A stretch of DNA of 64,000 nt from Streptomyces sp. H27-C3 (lineage in GTDB: Bacteria; Actinomycetota; Actinomycetes; Streptomycetales; Streptomycetaceae): the NCBI RefSeq assembly GCF_030063415.1, contig NZ_JASITA010000030.1, positions 1-64,000 of the forward strand, given 5' to 3'. Positions within the stretch are counted from its first letter, which is position 1; each line of letters begins with the position of its first letter. The notes beneath the pieces are model-generated. The model saw only the letters and a program-made list of their open reading frames with translations. It was not told the origin of the DNA and did no database searches. Below, one piece after another: positions 57,038 to 64,000 of this stretch. Made by a program: the position numbers and the translations under genes.

Positions 57038-57544
57038 TCACTTCCGGCCGCCGCGCGAGCGCGAGGAGCTGCTGCTGGAGGAGGAGTTGGTGACGTTCAC
57101 GCTGACGTTGACGTTCGTCCCGGACTTCCGCGACAGGCCGCCCTTGACCATCAGGAACAGCGCGCCCACCCCGGCCGCGGTCGCCGCGACGCCGATACCG
57201 GCCATCTGCGCGGCGTGCCCGGCGTCGCTGAGGCCGGGCCCGTAGTGCCCGGCCACACCCAAGATGGTCGCCGTGGATCCCCCGCCGGCCAGCATCCGCA
57301 TCGGCCACGGGTCCTTGTGGGCGGGCCCGACCGGCGCGGCCTCAGTGTGTTCGGCGGGCTGCGGCAGGTAGGCCAGGACGCGTTGCCCGTTGGGCGCCAG
57401 GGCCCACACCATGCCCGCCGGGGCCGCGTTGACGGGCGCGGGCGGGGCGTCGGGGTGGCCGGGCGGGAAGGAGGAGCTGTCGGTGGTCGGCCAGTCCTTG
57501 AAGAGGCTGGTGGAGATCTCGTCTCCCATGGAGTGCTGGTTCAT
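57038..57544 (-). CDS. Membrane protein with Ser-rich tail (Spd-like)
   Basis: 168 residues from ATG 57544. Pro-rich N-terminal half, a Gly/Ala-rich hydrophobic segment (AAQMAGIGVAATAAGVGALFLMVKGG), then a low-complexity end (TNVNVSVNVTNSSSSSSSSRSRGGRK). Small hydrophobic proteins of this type (SpdB-like) accompany TraB on Streptomyces conjugative elements. No sequence-level family match claimed. Confidence 0.55.
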   Translation of the reverse strand: MNQHSMGDEISTSLFKDWPTTDSSSFPPGHPDAPPAPVNAAPAGMVWALAPNGQRVLAYLPQPAEHTEAAPVGPAHKDPWPMRMLAGGGSTATILGVAGHYGPGLSDAGHAAQMAGIGVAATAAGVGALFLMVKGGLSRKSGTNVNVSVNVTNSSSSSSSSRSRGGRK

Positions 57545-57735
57545 CGGTGGTCTCCCGGGGGGTCGGTGGCGGGGGCGGGCGGTGATGTGCGGAGGGTGCG
57601 CAGGGGGACGGTGCCGTGCAGGGCCCGGCGCAGCGGGCTGTCGGTGAGGGCGGGGTCCAGGAGGGCGATGACGCGCGAGCCGTCGCTCTCGTAGGCGACA
57701 GCCAGCTCGTCGGCCGGGTCGGGGGTGCGGGTCAC
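57541..57735 (-). CDS. Small hypothetical protein, 64 aa
   Basis: GTG 57735 overlaps the previous stop; ATGA overlap at its end. VTRTPDPADELAVAYESDGSRVIALLDPALTDSPLRRALHGTVPLRTL. Soluble and compact. It sits in the transfer-like operon. Unknown. Confidence 0.55.
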   Translation of the reverse strand: MTRTPDPADELAVAYESDGSRVIALLDPALTDSPLRRALHGTVPLRTLRTSPPAPATDPPGDHR

Positions 57736-58010
57736 GGCGGGTCCAGTTCTGCGAAAGAGGGGGGTTTGTTCTCGGTCGGGGGGGGCACAACCACCACCCC
57801 CCACACAAAGACGTTGTTTTTGCTGAACGTGTCGGCGAACCCCTTGAGGAAGCGGTTGATGCCGGGGGCCATGCCGGTGCTGGCGAGGAAGAAGCCGAAG
57901 AGGACGGCGGCGACGGCGGACCCGATCGACAGCCGGCCGGTGCGGTTGAGGACCACGAGGACGACCGCGAGCAGGACGACTGCGGAGAGGCTGATGGCCA
58001 TGCCGGTCAC
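57732..58010 (-). CDS. Small membrane protein, 92 aa
   Basis: GTG overlaps the FtsK stop (GTGA). Two spans (LSAVVLLAVVLVVLNRTG and IGSAVAAVLFGFFLASTGMAPGI), then a short amphipathic segment (FLKGFADTFSKNNVFVW) and a Pro-rich end. DUF-type small membrane proteins with this ST-GxxPxI layout accompany Streptomyces FtsK/TraB genes. Likely part of the transfer apparatus. Confidence 0.65.
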   Translation of the reverse strand: MTGMAISLSAVVLLAVVLVVLNRTGRLSIGSAVAAVLFGFFLASTGMAPGINRFLKGFADTFSKNNVFVWGVVVVPPPTENKPPSFAELDPP

Positions 58011-61000
58011 TCCCCCGCCGTGTCGTTGCGTAGCGCGGCGAGGAAGTCCTCGAGGTCGTCGGGCTTGACCAGGACGTCGCGGGCCCTGGAGCCTTCGCCC
58101 GGTCCCACCACGCCCCTGTCCTCCATGTAGTCCATGAGCTGGCCGGCCTTGGCGAAACCGACGCGCAGCTTGCGCTGCAGCATCGACGTCGAGCCGAACT
58201 GCGTGGAGACCACCAGCTCGATGGCCTGCGCCAGCAGGTCGAGGTCGTCGCCGCTGATGTCCTCGACGATCCCCCTCTTCTGCTGGTTGCCCTCGGCGAC
58301 GTCGTCTCGGAAGACGGGGGTCATCTGGTTCTTGCAGTGCCGGACGATCACCTCGATCTCGTCCTCGGTGACGAAGGCGCCCTGCACACGCGCGGGGGTG
58401 TTGGCGCCCATCGGCAGGAACAGCCCGTCGCCCTCGCCGATCAGCTTCTCGGCGCCGGGCTGGTCGAGGATGACCCGGCTGTCGGTAAGGGAGGCGGTGG
58501 CGAAAGCGAGCCGGGAGGGCACGTTCGCCTTGATCAGCCCGGTTACGACGTCCACCGAGGGCCGCTGGGTGGCGAGCACCAGGTGGATGCCGGCGGCGCG
58601 GGCCAGCTGGGTGATGCGGACGATGGAGTCCTCGACGTCCCTGGGCGCGACCATCATCAGGTCCGCCAGCTCGTCGACGATGACGAGCAGGTACGGGTAG
58701 GGCTTGAGCTCGCGCTCACTGCCCGCCGGGGCCTTCACCTTGCCGCTGCGCACGGCCTTGTTGAAGTCGTCGATGTGCCGGAAGCCGTACGCCGCGAGGT
58801 CGTCGTAACGCAGGTCCATCTCCCGTACGACCCACTGGAGCGCCTCGGCGGCCTGCTTCGGGTTGGTGATGATCGGCGTGATCAGGTGCGGGATGCCCTC
58901 GTAGGCGGACAGCTCGACCCGCTTGGGGTCGATCAGGACCATGCGCACGTCGTCGGGGGTCGCCCGCATGAGGACCGAGGTGATCACGGCGTTGATGCAC
59001 GAGGACTTGCCGGACCCGGTGGCTCCGGCGATCAGGCCGTGCGGCATCTTCGCGAGGTTGGCCAGTACGTAGCCGCCCTCGACGTCCTTGCCGAGCGCGA
59101 CCAGCAGCGGGTGGTCGTCCTCGGTGACCGCGGCCAGACGCAGCACGTCACCGAGATGGACCATCTCGCGGTCAGTGTTCGGGACCTCCACGCCGACCGC
59201 CGACTTGCCGGGGATCGGGCTGAGGATCCGCACGTCCGGGTTGGCGACCGCGTACTCGATGTTCTTCGCCAGCGCGGTGATCCGCTCGACCTTCACCGCC
59301 CTCCCGAGCGTGACCTCGTAGCGCGTGACCGTCGGACCGCGCGAGAAGCCGGTGACCTTGGCGTCGACCTTGAACTGGGCGAAGACGGTGGTCAGCGCCT
59401 GGATCACGGCGTCGTTGGCCTCGGTGTGCTCCTTGGCGGGGGTGCCGCACTCCAGGAGGTCCAGCGCGGGCAGCGAGTAGGTGTTGCCGCTGGCGAGCCG
59501 GTGCTGCGCCGGGCGCGGGCGGACCTCGGCCGGGGCAGCCGGGGCTTCGGCCACGGGCTCGGTCTGCTGCGGGAGGACCTGCTCGTCTTCCGTGTTCGCC
59601 GGCGCCGTCTCCGGGCCCCAGATGTACAGGCCCTTGCGCGGTCGGTGCATCAGCTGGTCGCGGACGTCGTGGGTGAGCCACGTCTGGACGGTGGCCCGGT
59701 CGAACTTGCTGCCGTACTCGTTGCCGAGGCGGGCGAAGATCTCCTGGGTGGAGCAGCCGGGGGCACCGGCCTCCTTGACCACGCGCCTCACGAAGGCGCG
59801 GCGCGGGTCGATGCTCTTGTCCTCGGTCGGGTCGACCTGTGCCGGGGCGGCCGGGCGCACGGGAACGGCCGGGCGCGACTCCGGCGTCGCGGGGCGGGAG
59901 TTACGGCCGCCGGCGTTGCGGTAGCGGTCGAACTCGACGACGACGTCGTCCTTCTCCGGCATGGAGGCCGCGGGCCGGGTGGCCCCGCCCGGGCGCCGGT
60001 CGGTGACGCCCAGGGTGCTCCAGATCTGCGACGGCGGCAGGCCCAGGCGCTCGGCCGTCGACCCGAAGCCACTGCTGCGCGCGGGCGCCGTCGGGCCCTG
60101 CGGGCTGCGGGGCGCGGGTGTCGACGGGCGGCTCCCGGCGCCGACGAGGGTGCGCTCGTCGCCGTCCTCCTCGTCGTCCAGGTCCTCCAGGAGGTGGCGG
60201 ATGCGCTCGAAGTCCCAGCGCGTGTCGTACTGGTCGCCGATCGCGGCGCGGATGTCGTTGACCGCCTTGGCGTCCAGGGACGGGCGGATCCAGGTGTGCT
60301 GCTCGGCCAGGGCGGCGATGTTCTCCGGGTCGGAGTCGTTGACGTACTTGCCCTTGGCCGGCATCGGCCGGCGCACTCCGCTGCCCTTCAGCTTGGCGTA
60401 GAGCGAGCCGTCGAACTCGAGCTTGGAGAGGTCCATCGCCCGGTAGTCGTCGGGGAAGACATACCTGGTCTCGTTGCGCTCGCCCATGCGCATCCCGATG
60501 CGGGAGTCGTACTGGCTCTTGTTCTCGCCGCCACCCATGTTGGGGCCGGTACCGCGCTGCACAGCGTCGATCTCGTCGCAGGCGGCCTTGCGGCCCTTCT
60601 TCTTGATCCGGCGCTTGAGCTGAGCGGCCTCGGGGAGCTGCTCGAAGAGGTCGGCGACCTCGTCGCTCACCAGGATGATCGCCGGTTCCTTCTCGGAGGG
60701 GACCAGCTTGCCGTTGACCCGGGCGGACCGTCCGTCGACGACGGCCATGGCGGCCTCGAGCTGCAGCATCGCCTCCTCGGGGCTGGTGGCCACCCAGTCG
60801 ATGACGGGCCGGTTGCAGCCGGGGCGCTTCTCCAGGAACGGCTTCAGCCACGGCCGGGCGGTCGCGCCGCCGCCCATGTCCGTCATCCAGATCACGGCGT
60901 CGGCGCAGCGGGTCAGGTACGACAGGATGACGTGGAGCAGGACGCTCTTGCCCGAGCCGCGCATGCCGGCGATGAGGACCGCGTTCTGCCGCATCAGCAG

Positions 61001-61864
61001 CATGACCATCTCGCCGTCCTCGTAGACGGCGATCGGGAACGGGTCGTTGATGCTGATCGGGCCGTGCTCGTCCTCGAGCGGGAAGCTCTCGGAGAGGACG
61101 TCGCGGGTGGTGACGTGCATCCACACCTGGCCAGCCGCGCCGCGGATCTCCTCGAAGCGCACGGACCCGGCGCGGACGTCGCCCTTGGCGACCTCGAGCG
61201 CGCGGACCTCGTTGTCCAGGCGGGCGGGGGTCACCGAGCCGTTGGAGGCGGTCAGGTCCAGGCGGATGCTGTAGCCGGAGCCGCGGTTGGTGCGCTCGCC
61301 GGTCTCCCGTACGCCCTTGAGGTTGCGGCGCAGGAAGACGCCCTCCCACTCGGTGGCCTCGCGGTCGGCCGGGTCGTCCGTGTACCGGCCCTCGTGCTCG
61401 GCGGCGATCTCCTCGCGGCGGGAGTAGCGGAACCAGGGGTAGAGCAGGGTGTAGATGGAGGTGGCGCCGATGAAGCTGGCGGCGCTGGTCAGGCTGAACG
61501 GTGTGGCCGTCGCGGCGTAGGTGAGCCACGAGGTCGCGGCGGCCACGGCGGTGGTCAGGTACAGGCCCTGCCAGCGGCCCATGCCGCGCAGGCCGTGGGA
61601 GCGCTCGGCGTCGCCCTTGGCCCAGGCGCCCAGCGCGGTCGCGCCGGTGGACACCAGGGCGACACCGCCCAGGGCGAGGGAGGCGTGGGTGCCCAGCGGC
61701 AGGCCCATCAGCTCGAGCGGGGTGCTGTTGCTGATGGCGTCGAACTGGTTCATGAAGCAGGCGCCGGCCCCGACCCACAGGCTGCTGATCGGGACGGTGG
61801 CGGCGCGCCCCAGCTTGTAGGCGTCCTGGGGAGGAACGCTGCTGCGGGTCTTGGTGGCTGCCAT
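58007..61864 (-). CDS. Fused double FtsK/SpoIIIE-type DNA translocase
   Basis: 1285 residues. N-terminal part: four hydrophobic spans (about 25-150), then a TraB/FtsK-like ATPase with Walker A GMRGSGKS (300-307) and Walker B IILVSDE (396-402). A linker (560-780) includes a winged-helix-like segment (RAFVRRVVKEAGAPGCSTQEIFARLG). C-terminal part: a complete FtsK alpha-beta motor with Walker A GATGSGKS (947-954), Walker B LLVIVDE (1059-1065) and the FtsK signature ARAAGIHLVLATQRPSVDVV, then a gamma winged helix (STSMLQRKLRVGFAKAGQLMDYMEDRGVV). Two motors in one chain is unusual. It would move double-stranded DNA during transfer or segregation; DNA-site specificity unknown. Confidence 0.85.
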   Translation of the reverse strand: MAATKTRSSVPPQDAYKLGRAATVPISSLWVGAGACFMNQFDAISNSTPLELMGLPLGTHASLALGGVALVSTGATALGAWAKGDAERSHGLRGMGRWQGLYLTTAVAAATSWLTYAATATPFSLTSAASFIGATSIYTLLYPWFRYSRREEIAAEHEGRYTDDPADREATEWEGVFLRRNLKGVRETGERTNRGSGYSIRLDLTASNGSVTPARLDNEVRALEVAKGDVRAGSVRFEEIRGAAGQVWMHVTTRDVLSESFPLEDEHGPISINDPFPIAVYEDGEMVMLLMRQNAVLIAGMRGSGKSVLLHVILSYLTRCADAVIWMTDMGGGATARPWLKPFLEKRPGCNRPVIDWVATSPEEAMLQLEAAMAVVDGRSARVNGKLVPSEKEPAIILVSDEVADLFEQLPEAAQLKRRIKKKGRKAACDEIDAVQRGTGPNMGGGENKSQYDSRIGMRMGERNETRYVFPDDYRAMDLSKLEFDGSLYAKLKGSGVRRPMPAKGKYVNDSDPENIAALAEQHTWIRPSLDAKAVNDIRAAIGDQYDTRWDFERIRHLLEDLDDEEDGDERTLVGAGSRPSTPAPRSPQGPTAPARSSGFGSTAERLGLPPSQIWSTLGVTDRRPGGATRPAASMPEKDDVVVEFDRYRNAGGRNSRPATPESRPAVPVRPAAPAQVDPTEDKSIDPRRAFVRRVVKEAGAPGCSTQEIFARLGNEYGSKFDRATVQTWLTHDVRDQLMHRPRKGLYIWGPETAPANTEDEQVLPQQTEPVAEAPAAPAEVRPRPAQHRLASGNTYSLPALDLLECGTPAKEHTEANDAVIQALTTVFAQFKVDAKVTGFSRGPTVTRYEVTLGRAVKVERITALAKNIEYAVANPDVRILSPIPGKSAVGVEVPNTDREMVHLGDVLRLAAVTEDDHPLLVALGKDVEGGYVLANLAKMPHGLIAGATGSGKSSCINAVITSVLMRATPDDVRMVLIDPKRVELSAYEGIPHLITPIITNPKQAAEALQWVVREMDLRYDDLAAYGFRHIDDFNKAVRSGKVKAPAGSERELKPYPYLLVIVDELADLMMVAPRDVEDSIVRITQLARAAGIHLVLATQRPSVDVVTGLIKANVPSRLAFATASLTDSRVILDQPGAEKLIGEGDGLFLPMGANTPARVQGAFVTEDEIEVIVRHCKNQMTPVFRDDVAEGNQQKRGIVEDISGDDLDLLAQAIELVVSTQFGSTSMLQRKLRVGFAKAGQLMDYMEDRGVVGPGEGSRARDVLVKPDDLEDFLAALRNDTAGE

Positions 61865-61932
61865 GGGATTCGGTGTCCTTCCGGGTGATGGTGCGGGGCA
61901 GGGAGGGTGGGGAGAGTGGGTGCCGGGCGGCG

Positions 61933-63981
61933 TCAGGACTGGACGTTCCAGAACTCGCCTTCGTTCGGGCGCGGGTTCTCGTGACGCTCGATGTCCTCGG
62001 CCTGCTCGATGCGCCAGGACTCGATGACGCTCTGGACCATGTCGACCATGCCGGCGTTGGCCGAGGCGAATTCGAGGACCATTTCGACGACGCCGGGCTT
62101 CACGCCGTACTGGTCCTGCAGGCGCTCGGCCATCTGCTGCAGGCTCTGGGCGAAGTTCTCGAACATCGGGGCCATGTCGTCGAGGTGCTGGGTGAGTTCC
62201 TCGACGGTCTGCGGCTCGTACTGGCCGGTGACGAAGTCGAAGGCTTCGCTGACTGCTTCGATCGGGGTGGCACCCACGGTCTTGGCTCCTGTCGTGGTGG
62301 GGGTGGCGGGCACATGGATCGGGACAGGCGTCCCGGGGTTGACCTTCACGGCCTTCTTGAGGCTGACCTTGCGGGCGACGGCGATGGCCACCCCGGCGGG
62401 GTTGGCGAGGCCGGTGGCCGCGTAGTGGCGCAGCAGCCAGGAGGAGACCCGCCGGCGGCGCATCACCCACTGGCCGGAGCGCAGGGCCTTCGCCAGGCCC
62501 CAGGCCATGCCGCTGGCGATCCGGGGCATGTAGTTGGGGCCGCCGGAGGAGTTCGCGATGCGCAGCATGTGGCGGTGGGCCCAGCCCAGGCGCTTGCCGA
62601 CGGCCATGACGCCCTTGGCGATGATCGGCGAGACGAAGGCGTTGCCCGCCCGCGTGGCCCGGCGGCCGCCGCGCCACAGCTTCTTGCTGCCGCGCTTCAT
62701 CATGCGGACCTTGCGGCTCGTCGCGGCCCGCTTGAGGCGGCGGTGCATCTTCTTCGCACCCTTGGTGTACGCCTTCTTCTTCGGCGTCTTGACCGCAGGT
62801 CCGCCCTTCCGCTTACCGGAAGTGGTCGCCTTCCGCTTCTTGAAGATGCGGCGCCTGGTCTTCGTCGGGGACTTCGCTGCTCCCTTCTTCTTCGGGGACT
62901 TCTTCGCCGCTCCCTTCTTCGGGGTGGTCGGCTTCTTCTTCGGCGTGGGCGCGGGCCGCTTCCCGGCCTTCTTCGCGGCCCGGGCCGCGGCGGCGGCCTT
63001 GCGGCCGGTCGTCTTGACCGTGGGCTTGGGCGTGGACTTCTTCTTCAGTGCCACCTTCTTCTTCAGCGCCGCTGCCTTCTTCTTCGCCGCTGAAGTCTTC
63101 GTCGCCCCCGCGCCCTTGGAGGCGGACCCGCCGGCCGACGAACCGCCGCGGCCGGTCAGCTTGCCCAGGGCGCGCTTGGTGAGCGACGGCTTCGCGTGCG
63201 CACCGGTGTTGCGGCCCGTCGACCCGCCCGCGGCCGGCCGGTTGGCCCCGCTGCTCGGCTTCACCGCGCCGCCCCGTCCGGTGGAGGACCTCGCCGCTCC
63301 CCCGCCCAGGCCGCCGGTGTTCTTCCGGCCCGGGCCGGTGCCCTTGCCGCTCGTGACGTGACGCCCGGCAGCGCCCTTGCCCGCCGCGCCGCCCGCAGCG
63401 GACTTCGCCGCGTTCGTACGGGCGTTGCGCTTGGCCGAGCGGGCCCCGGCGGACGGGCTCGCCCCGCCACCGGCCTGCCCGGCGGTCTTCCGGCCGGCCG
63501 CGCCCTTGCCGCCGCGGCCGAACAGCCCGCCGCCGCTCTTCACGCCGGCCCCGGACCTCCCGCCGGCTGCTCCGGTGCCCTTGCGGCCCAGGAGGCGTCC
63601 GGCGGCGCGGGCCGAGGGGTTGGTGCGGGCCGTACGGGCGCGGCCGCCCTTGTTGGCGGCGCGGCGGTCGCGTGCCCGCCGCCACAGCGCCCGCACGCTG
63701 AGGGCGGTTCCGATGACCGCGGCGATCGCCAGGCCGATCATCATCCACTGGCCGTACAGGTGGGCGAGGTAACTCGCTGCAATCATCGCGATGGGCGGGG
63801 CCGCAGTGAGCGCAAGGGCGGTGAGGCCACTCAACGGTTCGGAGTCGGCCTCGGGAGCGGCCTGTGCCGGGGTGCGCGGCGCGGGTGCCGCAGGCGGCGG
63901 GAGGGTGGCGGTAGCGGCGCCCGGAGCCCCAGGCGCAGCCGCCGCCGGGGGCTGCGAGTTGAAGTCGAAGCTGGTGCTCAC
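61933..63981 (-). CDS. Membrane protein with histone-H1-like Lys/Ala-rich domain
   Basis: 682 residues from GTG 63981 (AGGAAG upstream; ATG 63996 is possible but close to the window end). Ala/Pro-rich N-terminus, two hydrophobic spans near 65-115 (LTALALTAAPPIAMIAASYLA and MMIGLAIAAVIGTALSVRAL), then a long Lys/Ala/Gly/Pro region (120-420) dominated by KKK-AA-like repeats. The C-terminal 150 residues are acidic-helical (TVEELTQHLDDMAPMFENFAQSLQQMAERLQDQYGV). The basic region should bind DNA, as H1-like tails of Streptomyces HupS do. It directly precedes the FtsK fusion and may present DNA to it. Confidence 0.65.
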   Translation of the reverse strand: MSTSFDFNSQPPAAAAPGAPGAATATLPPPAAPAPRTPAQAAPEADSEPLSGLTALALTAAPPIAMIAASYLAHLYGQWMMIGLAIAAVIGTALSVRALWRRARDRRAANKGGRARTARTNPSARAAGRLLGRKGTGAAGGRSGAGVKSGGGLFGRGGKGAAGRKTAGQAGGGASPSAGARSAKRNARTNAAKSAAGGAAGKGAAGRHVTSGKGTGPGRKNTGGLGGGAARSSTGRGGAVKPSSGANRPAAGGSTGRNTGAHAKPSLTKRALGKLTGRGGSSAGGSASKGAGATKTSAAKKKAAALKKKVALKKKSTPKPTVKTTGRKAAAAARAAKKAGKRPAPTPKKKPTTPKKGAAKKSPKKKGAAKSPTKTRRRIFKKRKATTSGKRKGGPAVKTPKKKAYTKGAKKMHRRLKRAATSRKVRMMKRGSKKLWRGGRRATRAGNAFVSPIIAKGVMAVGKRLGWAHRHMLRIANSSGGPNYMPRIASGMAWGLAKALRSGQWVMRRRRVSSWLLRHYAATGLANPAGVAIAVARKVSLKKAVKVNPGTPVPIHVPATPTTTGAKTVGATPIEAVSEAFDFVTGQYEPQTVEELTQHLDDMAPMFENFAQSLQQMAERLQDQYGVKPGVVEMVLEFASANAGMVDMVQSVIESWRIEQAEDIERHENPRPNEGEFWNVQS

Positions 63982-64000
63982 AGGAGGCTTCCTCATCTCC

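Noticed and set aside
58337..61888. 1183-codon plus-strand open frame opposite the FtsK fusion
   Set aside because: Antisense shadow; the minus strand encodes intact Walker motifs.
1..64000. tRNA or rRNA genes
   Set aside because: No cloverleaf-like sequence with CCA end or rRNA segment was noticed by eye; a dedicated tRNA scan was not possible.

Overview
GC-rich sequence with strong third-position GC bias, frequent GTG/TTG starts and many start/stop overlaps. Together with actinobacterial families (DUF317-like, MAB_1171c-like, SpdB-like context, ReqiPepy6 Gp37-like) this points to Streptomyces or a close relative. The window looks like most of a temperate phage genome that also carries plasmid-type functions. 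It has no convincing intact integrase and no obvious host chromosomal genes. It does have replication-initiator-like genes between iteron-bearing repeats, a ParA remnant and a conjugation-type FtsK module. I infer a phage-plasmid (plasmid-prophage), conceptually like the published Streptomyces element pZL12; I could not test kinship to that element.

Layout. (1) 0-3.1 kb: LexA-like repressor with an SOS-like box, a zinc-ribbon protein whose gene carries three palindromes, and small unknowns. (2) 3.1-8.9 kb: plasmid-like module with a gene-poor stretch, a 227-bp direct repeat present twice (one copy expanded by a 20-bp iteron unit), two tandem winged-helix Rep-like genes, a degraded tyrosine-recombinase-like gene, and a 68-residue ParA remnant. 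(3) 9.0-14.7 kb: five-gene cargo operon (histidine phosphatase, MetRS-like protein, APH-like kinase, nucleotidyltransferase, methyltransferase) followed by a GntR regulator with nested palindromes. (4) 14.7-39.4 kb, all minus strand: siphovirus morphogenesis operon transcribed from portal to lysis: portal, scaffold, decoration, capsid, head-tail connectors, tail tube, gpG/gpGT with a -1 frameshift site, tape measure, Dit, tail tip/fibre proteins, a papain-like protease, endolysin, holin and small membrane proteins. (5) 39.4-43.98 kb: an array of small plus-strand genes, mostly arranged as separate cassettes with a shared promoter/operator and hairpin terminators, lying between portal and terminase. 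(6) 44-50.4 kb, minus strand: large terminase, two small-terminase-like paralogues, two ParB-like/DNA methyltransferase units. (7) 50.5-55.1 kb: XRE regulator, ImmA/IrrE-like metallopeptidase and a 7TM-MpaB-like fusion. (8) 55.3-64 kb: WYL-like cassette, then a minus-strand transfer-like module: histone-H1-like membrane protein, a protein with two FtsK motor domains, small membrane proteins, membrane-bound Mrr-like nuclease and a GntR-type winged helix.

The most striking regulatory signal is a CAACG-N3-CGTTG palindrome between -35 and -10 hexamers (TTCCAT...TATAGT), found nine times, next to small genes in regions 5, 6 and 8. This looks like one repressor-controlled regulon of moron-like cassettes. 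The best candidates for undescribed biology are this regulon, the 9.0-13.7 kb five-gene operon, the dual-motor FtsK fusion and the membrane-MpaB fusion. Two probable frameshifts (LexA-like gene, small terminase) may be real or sequence errors.
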